NCBI RefSeq assembly: GCF_009664835.1
Contig: NZ_CP045929.1
Span: 2,852,001 to 2,916,000, forward strand
DNA: 64,000 nucleotides
From: Allosaccharopolyspora coralli
GTDB lineage: Bacteria; Actinomycetota; Actinomycetes; Mycobacteriales; Pseudonocardiaceae
Reading direction: 5' to 3'
The position numbers were made by a program, and so were the translations under genes. Positions 36,159-45,462 of the stretch are shown piece after piece. Under the pieces are notes generated by a model. That model did not search any database and was not told where the DNA came from. It saw nothing but the letters and a program-made list of their open reading frames with translations. The first letter of the stretch is position 1, and each line of letters starts with the position of its first letter.

Positions 36159-37034
36159 ATGCAGCCAGCACCACCGGCGACGTCGCTGGTACAGCGCCGC
36201 CCGGACGTCACCGCCTACGTCACCGTCGTGACAGGCGTGCTCCTGACGGCTGTTGTGGTGTTCGGCGCGGGATTGCTCACCGATCTTCCGAGCTGGGTCT
36301 TCGGCGGTGTCGGTGGCGGCAGCGCGGCGTACGCGATCGTGTGGCTGCGGACCCGCTCGCACGTCGTCGACCGTAGTGGGATTCGTCGCGGCCCTACGCG
36401 CGTCGAACTCGACCAGCTGACCGAGTTGACCGTCGCGAACCGCTCACTGCGCGTGCGGGCGGGCAAGCGAGTCCTCCGATTCAGCCTCGCCGAACTCCAC
36501 GCCGACCCGGAGACCCTCGACGCGTTGCGTTGGGCGCTGGCGGACCGGCTCGACAACTCGTCGGTGCACTGCGACACGGCGGCGCGTGGACTGCTTACCG
36601 GCTCGGTGTCGACCGACGGACGCCCGACACTGCGCTGGATGTGGTGGGCGGGCGTGGCGTCGGCCGCTCTGAGCCTCGGCGCGAACGTAGCGGGCTTCGT
36701 CGATCCGGAGATGTATTCGATGCCGTCGGGCATCGTGGTCGTGACGATCGCGTTCGTGATCGTGTTCCTGCTCGGCTGGTCGGTCGCGTGGTTGTTCTTG
36801 CTGCGAGCGGCTGGACAAGGACGCGGCTGGGCGCGCAGCGTCGCCGTCGTGGCAGCGGCGCTCTGGATCCTGAGCAGCTTGTCCTCGTTCACCGGTCCGG
36901 ACATGTTCGGAGGCGTCGCCGCAGACGTCCTCATGGGCTTGTGCGCGATCGCCGTCCTCGTCGTGCTGCTCCTACTCAACGCACCCGAAGCACAGGCGGC
37001 GCAACGGGAGCGGGAACGTTCTCCGGGACAGTGA
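36159..37034 (+). CDS. Membrane protein of unknown function (291 aa)
   Basis: About six TM segments: two near residues 20-65, then a soluble stretch of about 90 residues (SHVVDRSGIRRGPTRVELDQLTELTVANRSLRV...) and four more TM segments in the C-terminal half. The soluble part resembles a bacterial PH-like (YdbT/DUF-type) fold by pattern only. CAGGAGG lies 8 nt before the ATG. I do not recognise the family. Confidence 0.75.
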   Translation: MQPAPPATSLVQRRPDVTAYVTVVTGVLLTAVVVFGAGLLTDLPSWVFGGVGGGSAAYAIVWLRTRSHVVDRSGIRRGPTRVELDQLTELTVANRSLRVRAGKRVLRFSLAELHADPETLDALRWALADRLDNSSVHCDTAARGLLTGSVSTDGRPTLRWMWWAGVASAALSLGANVAGFVDPEMYSMPSGIVVVTIAFVIVFLLGWSVAWLFLLRAAGQGRGWARSVAVVAAALWILSSLSSFTGPDMFGGVAADVLMGLCAIAVLVVLLLLNAPEAQAAQRERERSPGQ

Positions 37035-37153
37035 CCTACGGGCCGACGACCCCCGTGGGTGCGAGGGGTGTTGTCGGGCTGAGACGCCCATCCGACGAAC
37101 TTCCGTCCAGTAACGCAGGATGGAGGGGACGGTCACCGACGAGGAGGCAACCC

Positions 37154-37564
37154 GTGGATCTCGACGACGCACGCGCGATCGTGCGTGAGCAGCCGCGCGC
37201 TGTGCTCGCGACGACCCGCAAGGACGGAAGCCCGCAGATGTCGCCGGTGCTCGTCGCGGTCGACGGGCAGGGGCGGCTGTTGGTCAGCACCCGTGAGACA
37301 GCGATGAAGGCTCGCAATCTCGAGCGTGATCCTCGGGCGTGGTTGTGCGTGCTGCCCGACGGATTCTTCGGGCGCTGGATCCAGGTCGAGGGCAGGGTCG
37401 AGGTCGTCACCTTGCCCGAGGCGATGGACCTGCTGGTGGACTACTACCGGCGGGTCAACGGTGAGCATCCCGACTGGGACGACTACCAGCGTTCGATGCG
37501 GGAGGAACGGCGGGTCGTGGTCCGGATCGAGCCGGCACGTGCGGGCCCGGACCGGTCGGGCTGA
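37154..37564 (+). CDS. PPOX-class F420-dependent/flavin-binding protein
   Basis: A 136-residue split-barrel protein (QPRAVLATTRKDGSPQMSPVLVAVDGQGRLLVSTRETAMKARNLERDPRAWLCVL), typical of the actinobacterial PPOX/FDOR-B group that uses F420 or FMN. GTG 37154 has GAGGAGG 6 nt upstream. An uncharged hairpin (CCGGTCTG-GCG-CAGACCGG, 37650-37668) follows. Confidence 0.87.
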   Translation: MDLDDARAIVREQPRAVLATTRKDGSPQMSPVLVAVDGQGRLLVSTRETAMKARNLERDPRAWLCVLPDGFFGRWIQVEGRVEVVTLPEAMDLLVDYYRRVNGEHPDWDDYQRSMREERRVVVRIEPARAGPDRSG

Positions 37565-37678
37565 CCCCGCGGAACCCATCGGAGCCGGTCGAACCTGGAA
37601 CGCACGCGAATCGAGGCTGTGGCGCCACAGTGCGCCGAGGGTCTTTCCGCCGGTCTGGCGCAGACCGGCCACCAGCGC

Positions 37679-37789
37679 GTTCTCACCTCGTGACTGGCAA
37701 GGACAGCGTCGACGTGATGGAGAGGCGCGCTACCTGAGCTCGACGCTCCCGCAGCCGGCCGCGAGGTGAAGTTCCGCCACCCGACCACC
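37679..37789. repeat. Palindromic dispersed element, family 2 copy E
   Basis: Arms TCACCTCG (37683-37690) and CGAGGTGA (37762-37769) enclose GGACAGCG and CGCTCCCGCAG, followed by GTTCCGCCACCCGACCACC. Block order is as in copy D, with different but still complementary stem bases. It lies at the convergent junction between the PPOX and benE genes. Confidence 0.65.
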
Positions 37790-37810
37790 CACACGCATCA
37801 ACCCGCGCGC

Positions 37811-39094
37811 TCATGCGGCTTCCGTGCGTGTCGTGAAGTCTGCGCGTTCCAAGAGCCACGACACTGCCAGCCCTGCCAGCAGACCCCAGAACGCGGAACT
37901 GATGTTCGCCACCTGCACACCGGAGACCGTGACCACGAAGGTGATCAGCGCCCCCATCGTGAAGCGGCCGCTGAACGCGGTCACGAACGAGGTTTGCAGC
38001 ACACGCAGCATCGCCAACCCACCGAGCGCGGCGATGAACGCGCCGGGCGCACCGAGCATCCACTGCGTGAACAACGGCGCGAACAGGCCGAACCCGATGG
38101 CGAACACCCCGCACGCGATTCCCGCGATGTAGTGGCGGGAACGCTCACCCGACGCCACGAGCAGCGCGTTGGTCGGCCCCGTCAAGCACGTCGACACCGC
38201 TCCCACGAAGGAGGCCAGCACCGACCACACCCCGCACGCGATGGCGGCCATGTTGACCGGCGCCCGGTGGCCTGCCGAGCGCAGCACGGCCACACCCTGG
38301 CCGTTCTGCACCACCAGGACGGTGATCGTCAGCGGGATCACCAGTTCGAGCATCGCCTGCCACGACCACTGAGGGGTGGTGAACACCGGCGCCGCGAGCC
38401 ACTGGCTCACCGGTCCCGGCGCGAAGCGCCCGCTGACGGCAACCGCGAGTCCCCCGATGAGCAACGCGCCGATGATCGGCGGCAACCACCGGCCCAGCGC
38501 TGCCCGCCAACTCAACACCACGAACAGCCCGACCATGGGCCCGGCGATGGCGATGTCGGACGCGACGGCTCGGACGAGGTCGAGCCCGAAGCTCAGGAAC
38601 ACCCCGGCGACCATCCCCATGACGATCGGCATCGGGATCAGCTCCATGACCCGGCGGACCCACCCGGTCAGCCCGAGCACGAGGATCAGCACGCCGGTGG
38701 CGACGAACGCACCCACGACCTCGGGCCACGCGAGATGTGTCAGGGCGGGGCCGACCAGCACAGCCCCGGGAATCGTCCAGAAGAACCCGAGCGGCTGGCG
38801 GTAGGACCAACACGCAAGGATCGTGAGAATGCCGTTGAGGAAGAAGACGCCGAAGATCCACGACGCGAGCTGAGCGGAGGAGAGCCCGCCCTGCTGTCCC
38901 ACGGCGAGGATGACCGCGACCGGCCCCGTCGCCGCGAAGATGAGCCCGACGAGACCGTTGGCGGCGTAGAGCGCGCCGAAATCGCGGGCGAGACGGCGCG
39001 GCCCCGGAAGAGGTCGTGTGGGCAGCTCGAAACCGCGACGCTCGACCGTCGTCGTCTCCGAGGTTTGCTCCCGCTCGGCCGTCTCGGTTGTCAT
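37811..39094 (-). CDS. benE: BenE-family benzoate/H+ symporter-like transporter
   Basis: A 427-residue membrane protein with about 12 TM segments and BenE features (FGALYAANGLVGLIFAATGPVAVIL, WTIPGAVLVG, LTITVLVVQNGQGVAVLRSAGH). Predicted to import benzoate or a related carboxylate, or purine-like substrates as in some NCS2-related proteins. ATG 39094 has AAAGG upstream. No benzoate catabolic genes adjoin it, although a cyclohexanecarboxylate-like set lies about 8 kb downstream. Confidence 0.87.
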   Translation of the reverse strand: MTTETAEREQTSETTTVERRGFELPTRPLPGPRRLARDFGALYAANGLVGLIFAATGPVAVILAVGQQGGLSSAQLASWIFGVFFLNGILTILACWSYRQPLGFFWTIPGAVLVGPALTHLAWPEVVGAFVATGVLILVLGLTGWVRRVMELIPMPIVMGMVAGVFLSFGLDLVRAVASDIAIAGPMVGLFVVLSWRAALGRWLPPIIGALLIGGLAVAVSGRFAPGPVSQWLAAPVFTTPQWSWQAMLELVIPLTITVLVVQNGQGVAVLRSAGHRAPVNMAAIACGVWSVLASFVGAVSTCLTGPTNALLVASGERSRHYIAGIACGVFAIGFGLFAPLFTQWMLGAPGAFIAALGGLAMLRVLQTSFVTAFSGRFTMGALITFVVTVSGVQVANISSAFWGLLAGLAVSWLLERADFTTRTEAA

Positions 39095-39278
39095 CGGCAC
39101 CTTTCGACACTGCGACGCCACGGTGGGGCCGCCCGATGCGCTTCCCGCGACAGAGCGGCTCGCCCGAACGGACCGTACTGTCCGTGCTGCTCAGGGGCCA
39201 ATACGCGATGACGCCGCATCAAGAGACAACGCCTCTCAATGGGGTCCAGGGTGCGCAATGTCGCCCACCGCTGAGGGT

Positions 39279-39322
39279 GCGTGAGTCTTTGTGGTGCCTA
39301 TAACCACCACAAAGGCTCACGC
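39279..39322. repeat. Long hairpin with loop CCTATAAC, copy 1
   Basis: 18-bp arms (GCGTGAGTCTTTGTGGTG and its complement, with one G-T pair) enclose loop CCTATAAC. It lies between the divergent benE and dctP genes, so it cannot be a simple terminator for either. The same hairpin type recurs at 58069-58122. Confidence 0.75.
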
Positions 39323-39465
39323 ATCACGCCGCCGCTGGGCGTAACGACATCGCAACCACGGTTGGCAACTGATGACAACTCGTTGCCGCGAGCGGGCTCT
39401 CCTGGGTGAATACCGGGAACACGTATCGCGTCTGCCGCTCGACGACGAGCAGAACAGGGATCACC

Positions 39466-40482
39466 ATGACCAGCAAGCCGTTCGCGCTCGCGGCCGCACT
39501 CAGTGCCCTTGCGCTGGTGCTGGCCGGATGCGGTCCCGCTGCCGACACTGCCGGTGAGGAGCGCGGCGGGACACTGCGCCTGGCTCTCAACCAGTCCGAG
39601 GACCACCCGTCCTACGTCGCGCTCGAGAACTTCAGCGACCGCGTCCGCGAACGCACCCAGGGCCGATGGAACATCGACGTCTACCCCAACGAGAACCTGG
39701 GCAACCAGCAGGAGTCGCTCCAACTCACCAGCGACGGCAGCGTCGACCTCGCGATCGTCTCCGGTACCCAGCTGGAGAACCTCAACCGCGACTTCGTGGT
39801 GTTCAACCTGCCGCACGTCTTCGAGTCCATCGAGCACCAGATGCGGGTCATCACCGACCCGAGCATCGTCGGTGACCTCTACTCCTCGCTGGAGGACAGA
39901 AACCTCACCGTGCTCGGCGGGTTCACCCAGGGCGCGCGCAACATCTACAGCTCACGCGGCCCGGTGACCAGCCCCGCCGACCTGGCAGGCCAGAAGATCC
40001 GGGTGCAGGAGAGCAAGGTGCACGCCGACATGCTCGACAGCATGGGCGGCGCTGCCACACCCATGGCCTACGGCGAGGTCTACACCGCTCTGCAGTCCGG
40101 TGTGCTCGAAGGGGCCGAGAACAACGAGGTCTCCTACGAGACCCAGAAACACTACGAAGTGGCTCCGCACTTCTCCCGTACCGAACATCTCATCGGGCTC
40201 GACTACCTGGTCGCGAACACCGATCGGCTGGACCGGCTGCCTCCCACCGACCGCGCGGTCTTCGACGAGGAATGGGCCGCGACGATGCGGGAATTCACCG
40301 ATCTCTGGACCACAGCGACCGACGAGGCCATCAGCGAGTTGCGCAGTCAGGGCGTCCAGTTCCACCCGGTGGACGATGCGGCCTTCCGCGAAGCCCTCGC
40401 GCCGCTGACCGAGCAGGCGCTGCGCACCGCAGGCCCCACCGCCCGCACGGTGTACGAGAAAACACGGGCGGAAGCGCCGTGA
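39466..40482 (+). CDS. dctP: TRAP transporter solute-binding lipoprotein (DctP)
   Basis: A 338-residue lipoprotein: signal peptide with lipobox LVLAGC, then a DctP fold (GGTLRLALNQSEDHPSYVALENFSDRV..., ALQSGVLEGAENN). It captures a carboxylate outside the membrane and delivers it to the DctQM channel encoded next. ATG 39466 is chosen so that the signal peptide is N-terminal. The ligand is unknown; C4-dicarboxylates or aromatic/keto acids are typical. Confidence 0.9.
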   Translation: MTSKPFALAAALSALALVLAGCGPAADTAGEERGGTLRLALNQSEDHPSYVALENFSDRVRERTQGRWNIDVYPNENLGNQQESLQLTSDGSVDLAIVSGTQLENLNRDFVVFNLPHVFESIEHQMRVITDPSIVGDLYSSLEDRNLTVLGGFTQGARNIYSSRGPVTSPADLAGQKIRVQESKVHADMLDSMGGAATPMAYGEVYTALQSGVLEGAENNEVSYETQKHYEVAPHFSRTEHLIGLDYLVANTDRLDRLPPTDRAVFDEEWAATMREFTDLWTTATDEAISELRSQGVQFHPVDDAAFREALAPLTEQALRTAGPTARTVYEKTRAEAP

Positions 40483-40516
40483 GCCAGCGAGGGAAACGAA
40501 TCCGAAAGGCCGGGAG

Positions 40517-41023
40517 ATGCGGGCGTTGAAGAAGGCTTCCGACAGGGTCCTCGCCACCGCGTGCGTGGCCCTGTTCGCGATCCTGATCGTGACCGTGACC
40601 TGGCAGGTGTTCACCCGGCAGGTGCTCAACGAACCCAGCAGCTGGTCGGAAGAGCTGGCGAAGTACGTGTTCGTCTGGCTCGGGATGTTCGGCGCCGCAC
40701 TCGTGTTCTCGGAACGCGGTCACATCGCCGTCGACGTCGTCGCCCGAAAACTCCCCGAACCGATCCAGCGTGTGGTCGCCGTCGGCGTCCAACTGATCGT
40801 TCTCGTCTTCGCCGGCCTCACGCTGGTGTGGGGTGGCCTGCGCCTCACTGCCGTCGGCTGGGGCCAGAGCCTGACGGCACTGCCCGGCCACCTCGGGCTC
40901 GTCTACCTGGTCATGCCGATCACCGGCGTGATCATCGCCTACTACGCCCTTTACCACGTCGCCTCGATCCTGCGCCGGGACGAAGTAGCGGTCGAAACCG
41001 ACCACACGGCCGAGGAAGTCTAG
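40517..41023 (+). CDS. dctQ: TRAP transporter small permease subunit (DctQ)
   Basis: A 168-residue, four-TM protein with the DctQ signature WQVFTRQVLNEPSSWSEELAKYVFVWLGMFGAAL. It lies 34 bp after dctP and just before dctM, the standard operon order. Confidence 0.9.
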   Translation: MRALKKASDRVLATACVALFAILIVTVTWQVFTRQVLNEPSSWSEELAKYVFVWLGMFGAALVFSERGHIAVDVVARKLPEPIQRVVAVGVQLIVLVFAGLTLVWGGLRLTAVGWGQSLTALPGHLGLVYLVMPITGVIIAYYALYHVASILRRDEVAVETDHTAEEV

Positions 41024-41031
41024 GAGCAGTG

Positions 41032-42345
41032 ATGGATCCAGCACTCCTCGCAGGGCTCGTCCTGCTCGTCGGCATCAGCAGTCTGATCCTGCTCAGCGTC
41101 CCGATCGCCGTCGCGATCGGCCTCTCCTGCACCGTCGCGGCCATCGCGGTGCTGGGAGCCGATCACGCCGTTCTCGTCGCCTCCCAACAGATCGTCTCCG
41201 GCACGAGTTCGTTCACGCTGCTGGCGATACCGTTCTTCGTGCTGGCCGGGGTGCTGATGAACAACGGCGGCATCGCCACGCGGCTCATCGACGCGGCGAA
41301 GGTACTCGTCGGGCGGATGCCCGCGTCGCTGGCGCAGACGAACGTGGTCGCCAACGCGATGTTCGGCTCGGTCAGCGGCGCTGCCGTGGCCTCGGCCGCG
41401 GCGGTAGGCAGCACGATGGGACCGCGGCAGAAGGAGGAGGGCTACGACCCCGCTTTCTCCACCGCGGTGAACGCGGCGTCCGCGCCGGCCGGGATGCTTC
41501 TGCCACCCAGCAACACGTTCATCGTCTACTCGCTCGTCAGTGGCAGCTCCGTGGCCGCACTCTTCGTCGCGGGATACGGGCCCGGCCTGCTGTGGGCGCT
41601 GGCCTGCATGCTCGTCGTCTTCCTCTACACGAGGAACCGGAGCGAGTTCGCGGGCTCCGGGGGCGTCACCTTTCGGCAAGCACTGCTGGTGCTTTTCCGG
41701 GCCGTGCCCGCGATGTTGATGATTCTCATCGTCATCGGCGGGATCCTGGCGGGCTTCTTCACCCCCACCGAGTCCGCGGCGATCGCGGTCCTCTACTGCT
41801 TGGCGCTCGGGTTCCTCTACCGGAATCTCACGATCTCCGCGCTGCCCGGCATCCTGCTGCAGGCGACGCGCACGACTGCGATCGTCATGCTCCTGGTCGG
41901 CGTCTCCTCGGCGATGTCCTGGGTGATGTCCTACACCGGCATTCCCGACGCGATCTCCACCGGGCTGTTGGGGATCACCGAGAGCCCCACAGCCATCCTG
42001 ATCCTGATGATGATCACGTTGCTGGTCGTGGGCACGTTCATGGATCCCACGCCCGCGATCCTCATCTTCACGCCGATCTTCCTGCCGATCGTCGAGGAGT
42101 TCGGCATCGACCCGGTGCACTTCGGCACCATGATCGTGTTCAACCTGTGCTTGGGAACCATCACGCCGCCGGTGGGCAACGTGCTGTTCATCGCCGCCCG
42201 CGTCGGTGAACAGCGGATCGAACCCGTGATCCGGAGACTCGCCCCCTTCTTCGCGGCGCTGGCGGCGGTGCTGTTGGTGGTCGTCCTCGTTCCGGAGCTG
42301 TCCCTGTGGCTGCCGACGCAGCTCAACCTGCTCACGAGTGACTAG
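41032..42345 (+). CDS. dctM: TRAP transporter large permease subunit (DctM)
   Basis: A 437-residue, about 12-TM DctM subunit (LLAIPFFVLAGVLMNNGGIATRLIDAA, NTFIVYSLVSGSSVAALFVAGYGPGLL, TPTESAAIAVLY). It forms the Na+-dependent channel with DctQ. ATG 41032 is preceded by GGAG; GTG 41029 is a possible alternative. Confidence 0.9.
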   Translation: MDPALLAGLVLLVGISSLILLSVPIAVAIGLSCTVAAIAVLGADHAVLVASQQIVSGTSSFTLLAIPFFVLAGVLMNNGGIATRLIDAAKVLVGRMPASLAQTNVVANAMFGSVSGAAVASAAAVGSTMGPRQKEEGYDPAFSTAVNAASAPAGMLLPPSNTFIVYSLVSGSSVAALFVAGYGPGLLWALACMLVVFLYTRNRSEFAGSGGVTFRQALLVLFRAVPAMLMILIVIGGILAGFFTPTESAAIAVLYCLALGFLYRNLTISALPGILLQATRTTAIVMLLVGVSSAMSWVMSYTGIPDAISTGLLGITESPTAILILMMITLLVVGTFMDPTPAILIFTPIFLPIVEEFGIDPVHFGTMIVFNLCLGTITPPVGNVLFIAARVGEQRIEPVIRRLAPFFAALAAVLLVVVLVPELSLWLPTQLNLLTSD

Positions 42346-42420
42346 ATTCCGTTGCACGAGCCGGCTTCCTCTCGTGCCTGCTTCGAGTCGCTGTCCTGCC
42401 GTGCCCCGGCGTCCGACTCG

Positions 42421-43677
42421 TCACCCGGCCTCGCGCGAATCGGTGCTTCCGCGTCCCTGTGCATCGGTAACCGCGTCGGTCTCGCCTTCGCCTGGGGCCG
42501 CCTCCGGGCCCGCGCGGTCACCATCGTCGTCACGTGATTCCGGCGCGGCGACGCTGTTCTCGGGCGCCGATTCGGACTGCTGGGCGCGCTGCCCGCGACG
42601 TTGTTGTTCGCGATAGCCGTAGGCGGCTTGGCGCACCGCCTCGTCGCTTTCCAAGCTGGACCCCAGGGCGCCCGCGACCACGCCCATGGTCGTGAACCCC
42701 CACGCCAGAGCGATGTAGGTCGACGGTGTCGCCGCTGTCGGGCCGACCGTGCTCGCGATCAGCGACATCGGCACGAGAAAAGCCGCGACGGCGAGGTTGA
42801 TCACGAAGAGGCCGAGATACAGACACCCCACTCCCACGGTCAGAGTGGCCACAGTGGAGAGGTTGTACAGACGCGCCTGTTCCCGGTCGTTCGCCGTGCC
42901 GGCCGAGGGGCTCTCCCACAGATGGTGCGCGGCGATCAGCCAGCCCACCAGCACCCCGACCGAGAGCACCGCGGCGATCACTTCGCGCAGCGGGCTGAGC
43001 TCGTAGGCGATCTGCCAGATCGTGCTCGACGAGAGGCCGAACGCACTCGTGGCCACCGCAGCAACCAGGGCGCTGGACATGCCGAAGACCAGACCCCATG
43101 GACGGTTGGTGCGCACCATGCCCGTCAACAACCGTGCCCGCCCCCGTTTCCGGGTGGCCTCGTAGCGCACGTCGACCTCACCCTGGTCGGTGGAGGATTC
43201 GGTCCGCGTGATCGGCGCGAGTATCCGAGTCGGACGGCTCTGCAGCTGACGCCGGCTCTCGCCAGGGTCCTCTTCGGCCCGTTCGGCGGCGGTGAGCTCT
43301 TCGAGGACCTGCGTGCACAGCTGGCGCGCACGGCGCCGCGGTTGCAGTCCGCCGAGCGCAGGCAACGAGATCACGGCGACACGCTCGTCCCGGTGGACCT
43401 CGGCGAGCACCGGCCGCCGGTCCCGACGCAGCGGCAGGTCGGTGACGCACAGGGCGAAATCCCACCCGCGCCGTGCCCTCAGTGCCGACACCGTGTGCAG
43501 AATCTCGAGCACATCGTGCTGGCCCGCCGCGATCGGATCGACCTCGACCTCGAGGTCCCACTCGTGCTCGTCGCTGAGCACGTCGGGAAGTTTGTCGGCC
43601 AGCCATTCCGCGGTGGTCTGGGGAAAATCCGGGTCGGCGACGATCCCGACCCTGTACCGACTCGCCATAGCAGTCAC
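42421..43677 (-). CDS. Actinobacterial membrane protein of unknown function (418 aa)
   Basis: The N-terminal about 180 residues are soluble (YRVGIVADPDFPQTTAEWLADKLPDVL..., FALCVTDLPLRRDRRPVLAEV) and resemble a small-molecule or peptidase-like fold that I cannot assign. Four or five TM segments follow in residues 195-350, then a disordered acidic tail rich in Glu, Asp and Ser. GTG 43677 or ATG 43668, both close to GGGGAGGAAGTG, may be the start. Confidence 0.75.
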   Translation of the reverse strand: MTAMASRYRVGIVADPDFPQTTAEWLADKLPDVLSDEHEWDLEVEVDPIAAGQHDVLEILHTVSALRARRGWDFALCVTDLPLRRDRRPVLAEVHRDERVAVISLPALGGLQPRRRARQLCTQVLEELTAAERAEEDPGESRRQLQSRPTRILAPITRTESSTDQGEVDVRYEATRKRGRARLLTGMVRTNRPWGLVFGMSSALVAAVATSAFGLSSSTIWQIAYELSPLREVIAAVLSVGVLVGWLIAAHHLWESPSAGTANDREQARLYNLSTVATLTVGVGCLYLGLFVINLAVAAFLVPMSLIASTVGPTAATPSTYIALAWGFTTMGVVAGALGSSLESDEAVRQAAYGYREQQRRGQRAQQSESAPENSVAAPESRDDDGDRAGPEAAPGEGETDAVTDAQGRGSTDSREAG

Positions 43678-44033
43678 TTCCTCCCCTGCGCACCTTGCTC
43701 ACGGACGCGACCGTCGAAGCGTGCACATCGACGGTTCCGAGCCGCAGTATCCGCTGACGTCTCTGGGGCGTCGCGCGATCCGCGGCGCCGGTGTTCGATT
43801 CCGAAGCGACTTCGTCCAGTATTTCGAGCGTCTTCGGCATTCCCCGGAGACGCGCGCCGGGGAATGTACCGCACATCGCTGGTGCGGCAACGCCTCGGTC
43901 GTCGAGCGAGACACGGAGCCAGGACTCGGAATCGCATCGTGGAGTGTCGGACCGTCCACTTGCGGGTAACCGAGAACGGGCCCCGCAAACCGGGGTGCTC
44001 TCTGTGTGATGTCGACCCGACAAGGACTGTCCG
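43678..44033. other. Divergent intergenic region, no gene seen
   Basis: 356 bp between the divergent membrane-protein and cyanase genes. I see no recognisable gene or strong repeat. It should hold the cyanase promoter. Confidence 0.5.
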
Positions 44034-44474
44034 ATGCGCCGTTCCGAGGCTACAGAGGCCGTACTGGAGGCCAAGCAGGCCAAGAACCTGTCTTTCAGCG
44101 GTATCGCCGACGAGCTCGGCACCGACCGCGTATGGACCACTGCCGCGTTGCTGGGCCAACACCCCTTCGACGACGGCACCGCCACGCGCCTGCGCACTCT
44201 GCTGGATCTGCCCGAGGAAGCGGTCGCGGCCCTCAGCGAAATTCCCACGCGAGGCAGCCTCGACCGGCTTCCGCCGACCGATCCGACCTTGTACCGACTC
44301 TACGAAGTGTTGCAAGTGTACGGACCGGCGCTCAAGGAGCTGATCCACGAAGACTTCGGCGACGGCATCATGAGCGCCATCACCTTCCGCGCGGACGTGC
44401 AGCGCGTCGATGCCGAGGAGGGACCCCGTGTACAGATCACTCTCGACGGGAAGTTCCTGCCGTACAAGTGGTGA
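44034..44474 (+). CDS. cynS: Cyanate hydratase (cyanase)
   Basis: A 146-residue cyanase: an N-terminal HTH-like domain and the C-terminal active-site segment YRLYEVLQVYGPALKELIHEDFGDGIMSAI. Catalytic Arg88, Glu91 and Ser114 correspond to E. coli Arg96, Glu99 and Ser122. It converts cyanate and bicarbonate to ammonia and CO2. No carbonic anhydrase or CynR gene is adjacent. Confidence 0.95.
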   Translation: MRRSEATEAVLEAKQAKNLSFSGIADELGTDRVWTTAALLGQHPFDDGTATRLRTLLDLPEEAVAALSEIPTRGSLDRLPPTDPTLYRLYEVLQVYGPALKELIHEDFGDGIMSAITFRADVQRVDAEEGPRVQITLDGKFLPYKW

Positions 44475-44543
44475 GTGGGTGGGGTTCCGCCGCCCCATGA
44501 CCAACGCCGAACACTCCACGCGCCCTCGGTGAGGAACGGCTCG

Positions 44544-45062
44544 ATGGTCGAGGTTTTGACGTTCGGTCACGGCACCGCCACACAGGAGGAAATGATCCGT
44601 CTGCTGCACGATGCGGAGGTAGCCGAGGTGGTTGATGTGCGTTCCGCCCCCGGCAGCCGCCGCAATCCACACGTGGCCAAAGCCGCGCTCGAAGAGTGGC
44701 TTCCCGCGCACGACGTCGGCTACCGCTGGGAGCCGCGTCTGGGCGGGTTTCGCAAGCTGCCGCCGGACTCGCCGGACCGGTTGTGGCGCAACGACTCGTT
44801 CCGGGCGTATGCCGCGCACATGCGGACACCTGATTTCGTCGACGCCGCGCGGGAACTCGTCGAGGACTCCGCTACTCACCGCGTCACGATCATGTGCAGT
44901 GAAACCGTGTGGTGGCGCTGTCACCGACGCATGATCGCCGACTTTCTCCACGTCGCACACGACGTCCTGGTACGCCACCTGATGCACGACGGAACGATGC
45001 CCGAACACGAGCCACTCAGCGGCGTCCGGACCCGCGCCGACGGCCTGCTCGTCTACGACTGA
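44544..45062 (+). CDS. DUF488-family protein
   Basis: A 172-residue DUF488 protein (LTFGHGTATQEEMIRLLHDAEVAEVVDVRSAPGSRRNPH) with the conserved CSExxWWRCHRRMIADFL motif near residue 115-130. The family function is uncertain; the Cys/His motif suggests metal or nucleic-acid binding. ATG 44544 follows GAGGA. Confidence 0.87.
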   Translation: MVEVLTFGHGTATQEEMIRLLHDAEVAEVVDVRSAPGSRRNPHVAKAALEEWLPAHDVGYRWEPRLGGFRKLPPDSPDRLWRNDSFRAYAAHMRTPDFVDAARELVEDSATHRVTIMCSETVWWRCHRRMIADFLHVAHDVLVRHLMHDGTMPEHEPLSGVRTRADGLLVYD

Positions 45063-45145
45063 CCCGGTCGGGTTTGACGATCTCCGCGTCGAGGTAGCCC
45101 GTGCCCACCGGAAGTCCGCAGGAGCACGACACACGGAGGAAGCTC

Positions 45146-45394
45146 ATGCCGCCCGACGACCGACGTTCCGAACACGAGGCACCCGGTCCAGATCCCATCG
45201 TCACCCCTGGCCTGGACCCCGGCGGCGGCGTGCCTCCGGGTGAAACCCCGCCTGCCGAGGGAGGACTGTCCGGTGTCTCGCATCAGGAAAGTGGACCGAC
45301 CCGCGGCTTGCACGTGGTCACCACCGTGTTCGTGTTCGTGGTCGCGGTGGCCGTCGCCGGTTTCATCGCCGGACACGTCTTCGGGCTCCTCTGA
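45146..45394 (+). CDS. DUF6480-like small membrane protein (82 aa)
   Basis: A short protein with an N-terminal Pro/Gly-rich stretch (PDPIVTPGLDPGGGVPPGETPPAEGG) and one C-terminal TM helix (VVTTVFVFVVAVAVAGFIAGHVFGLL), as in DUF6480 of actinobacteria. GGAGG lies 7 nt before ATG 45146. Function unknown. Confidence 0.8.
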   Translation: MPPDDRRSEHEAPGPDPIVTPGLDPGGGVPPGETPPAEGGLSGVSHQESGPTRGLHVVTTVFVFVVAVAVAGFIAGHVFGLL

Positions 45395-45462
45395 GTTCCC
45401 GCTGGGTTTCAGCCGCCTCCGGAACGGGTACTGAGCAATTCGGGAGGACGCGAGGAGGTGCT

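Noticed and set aside
37766-39211. A 481-codon plus-strand open frame
   Set aside because: Antisense to benE, with low-complexity Arg/His/Glu-rich composition.
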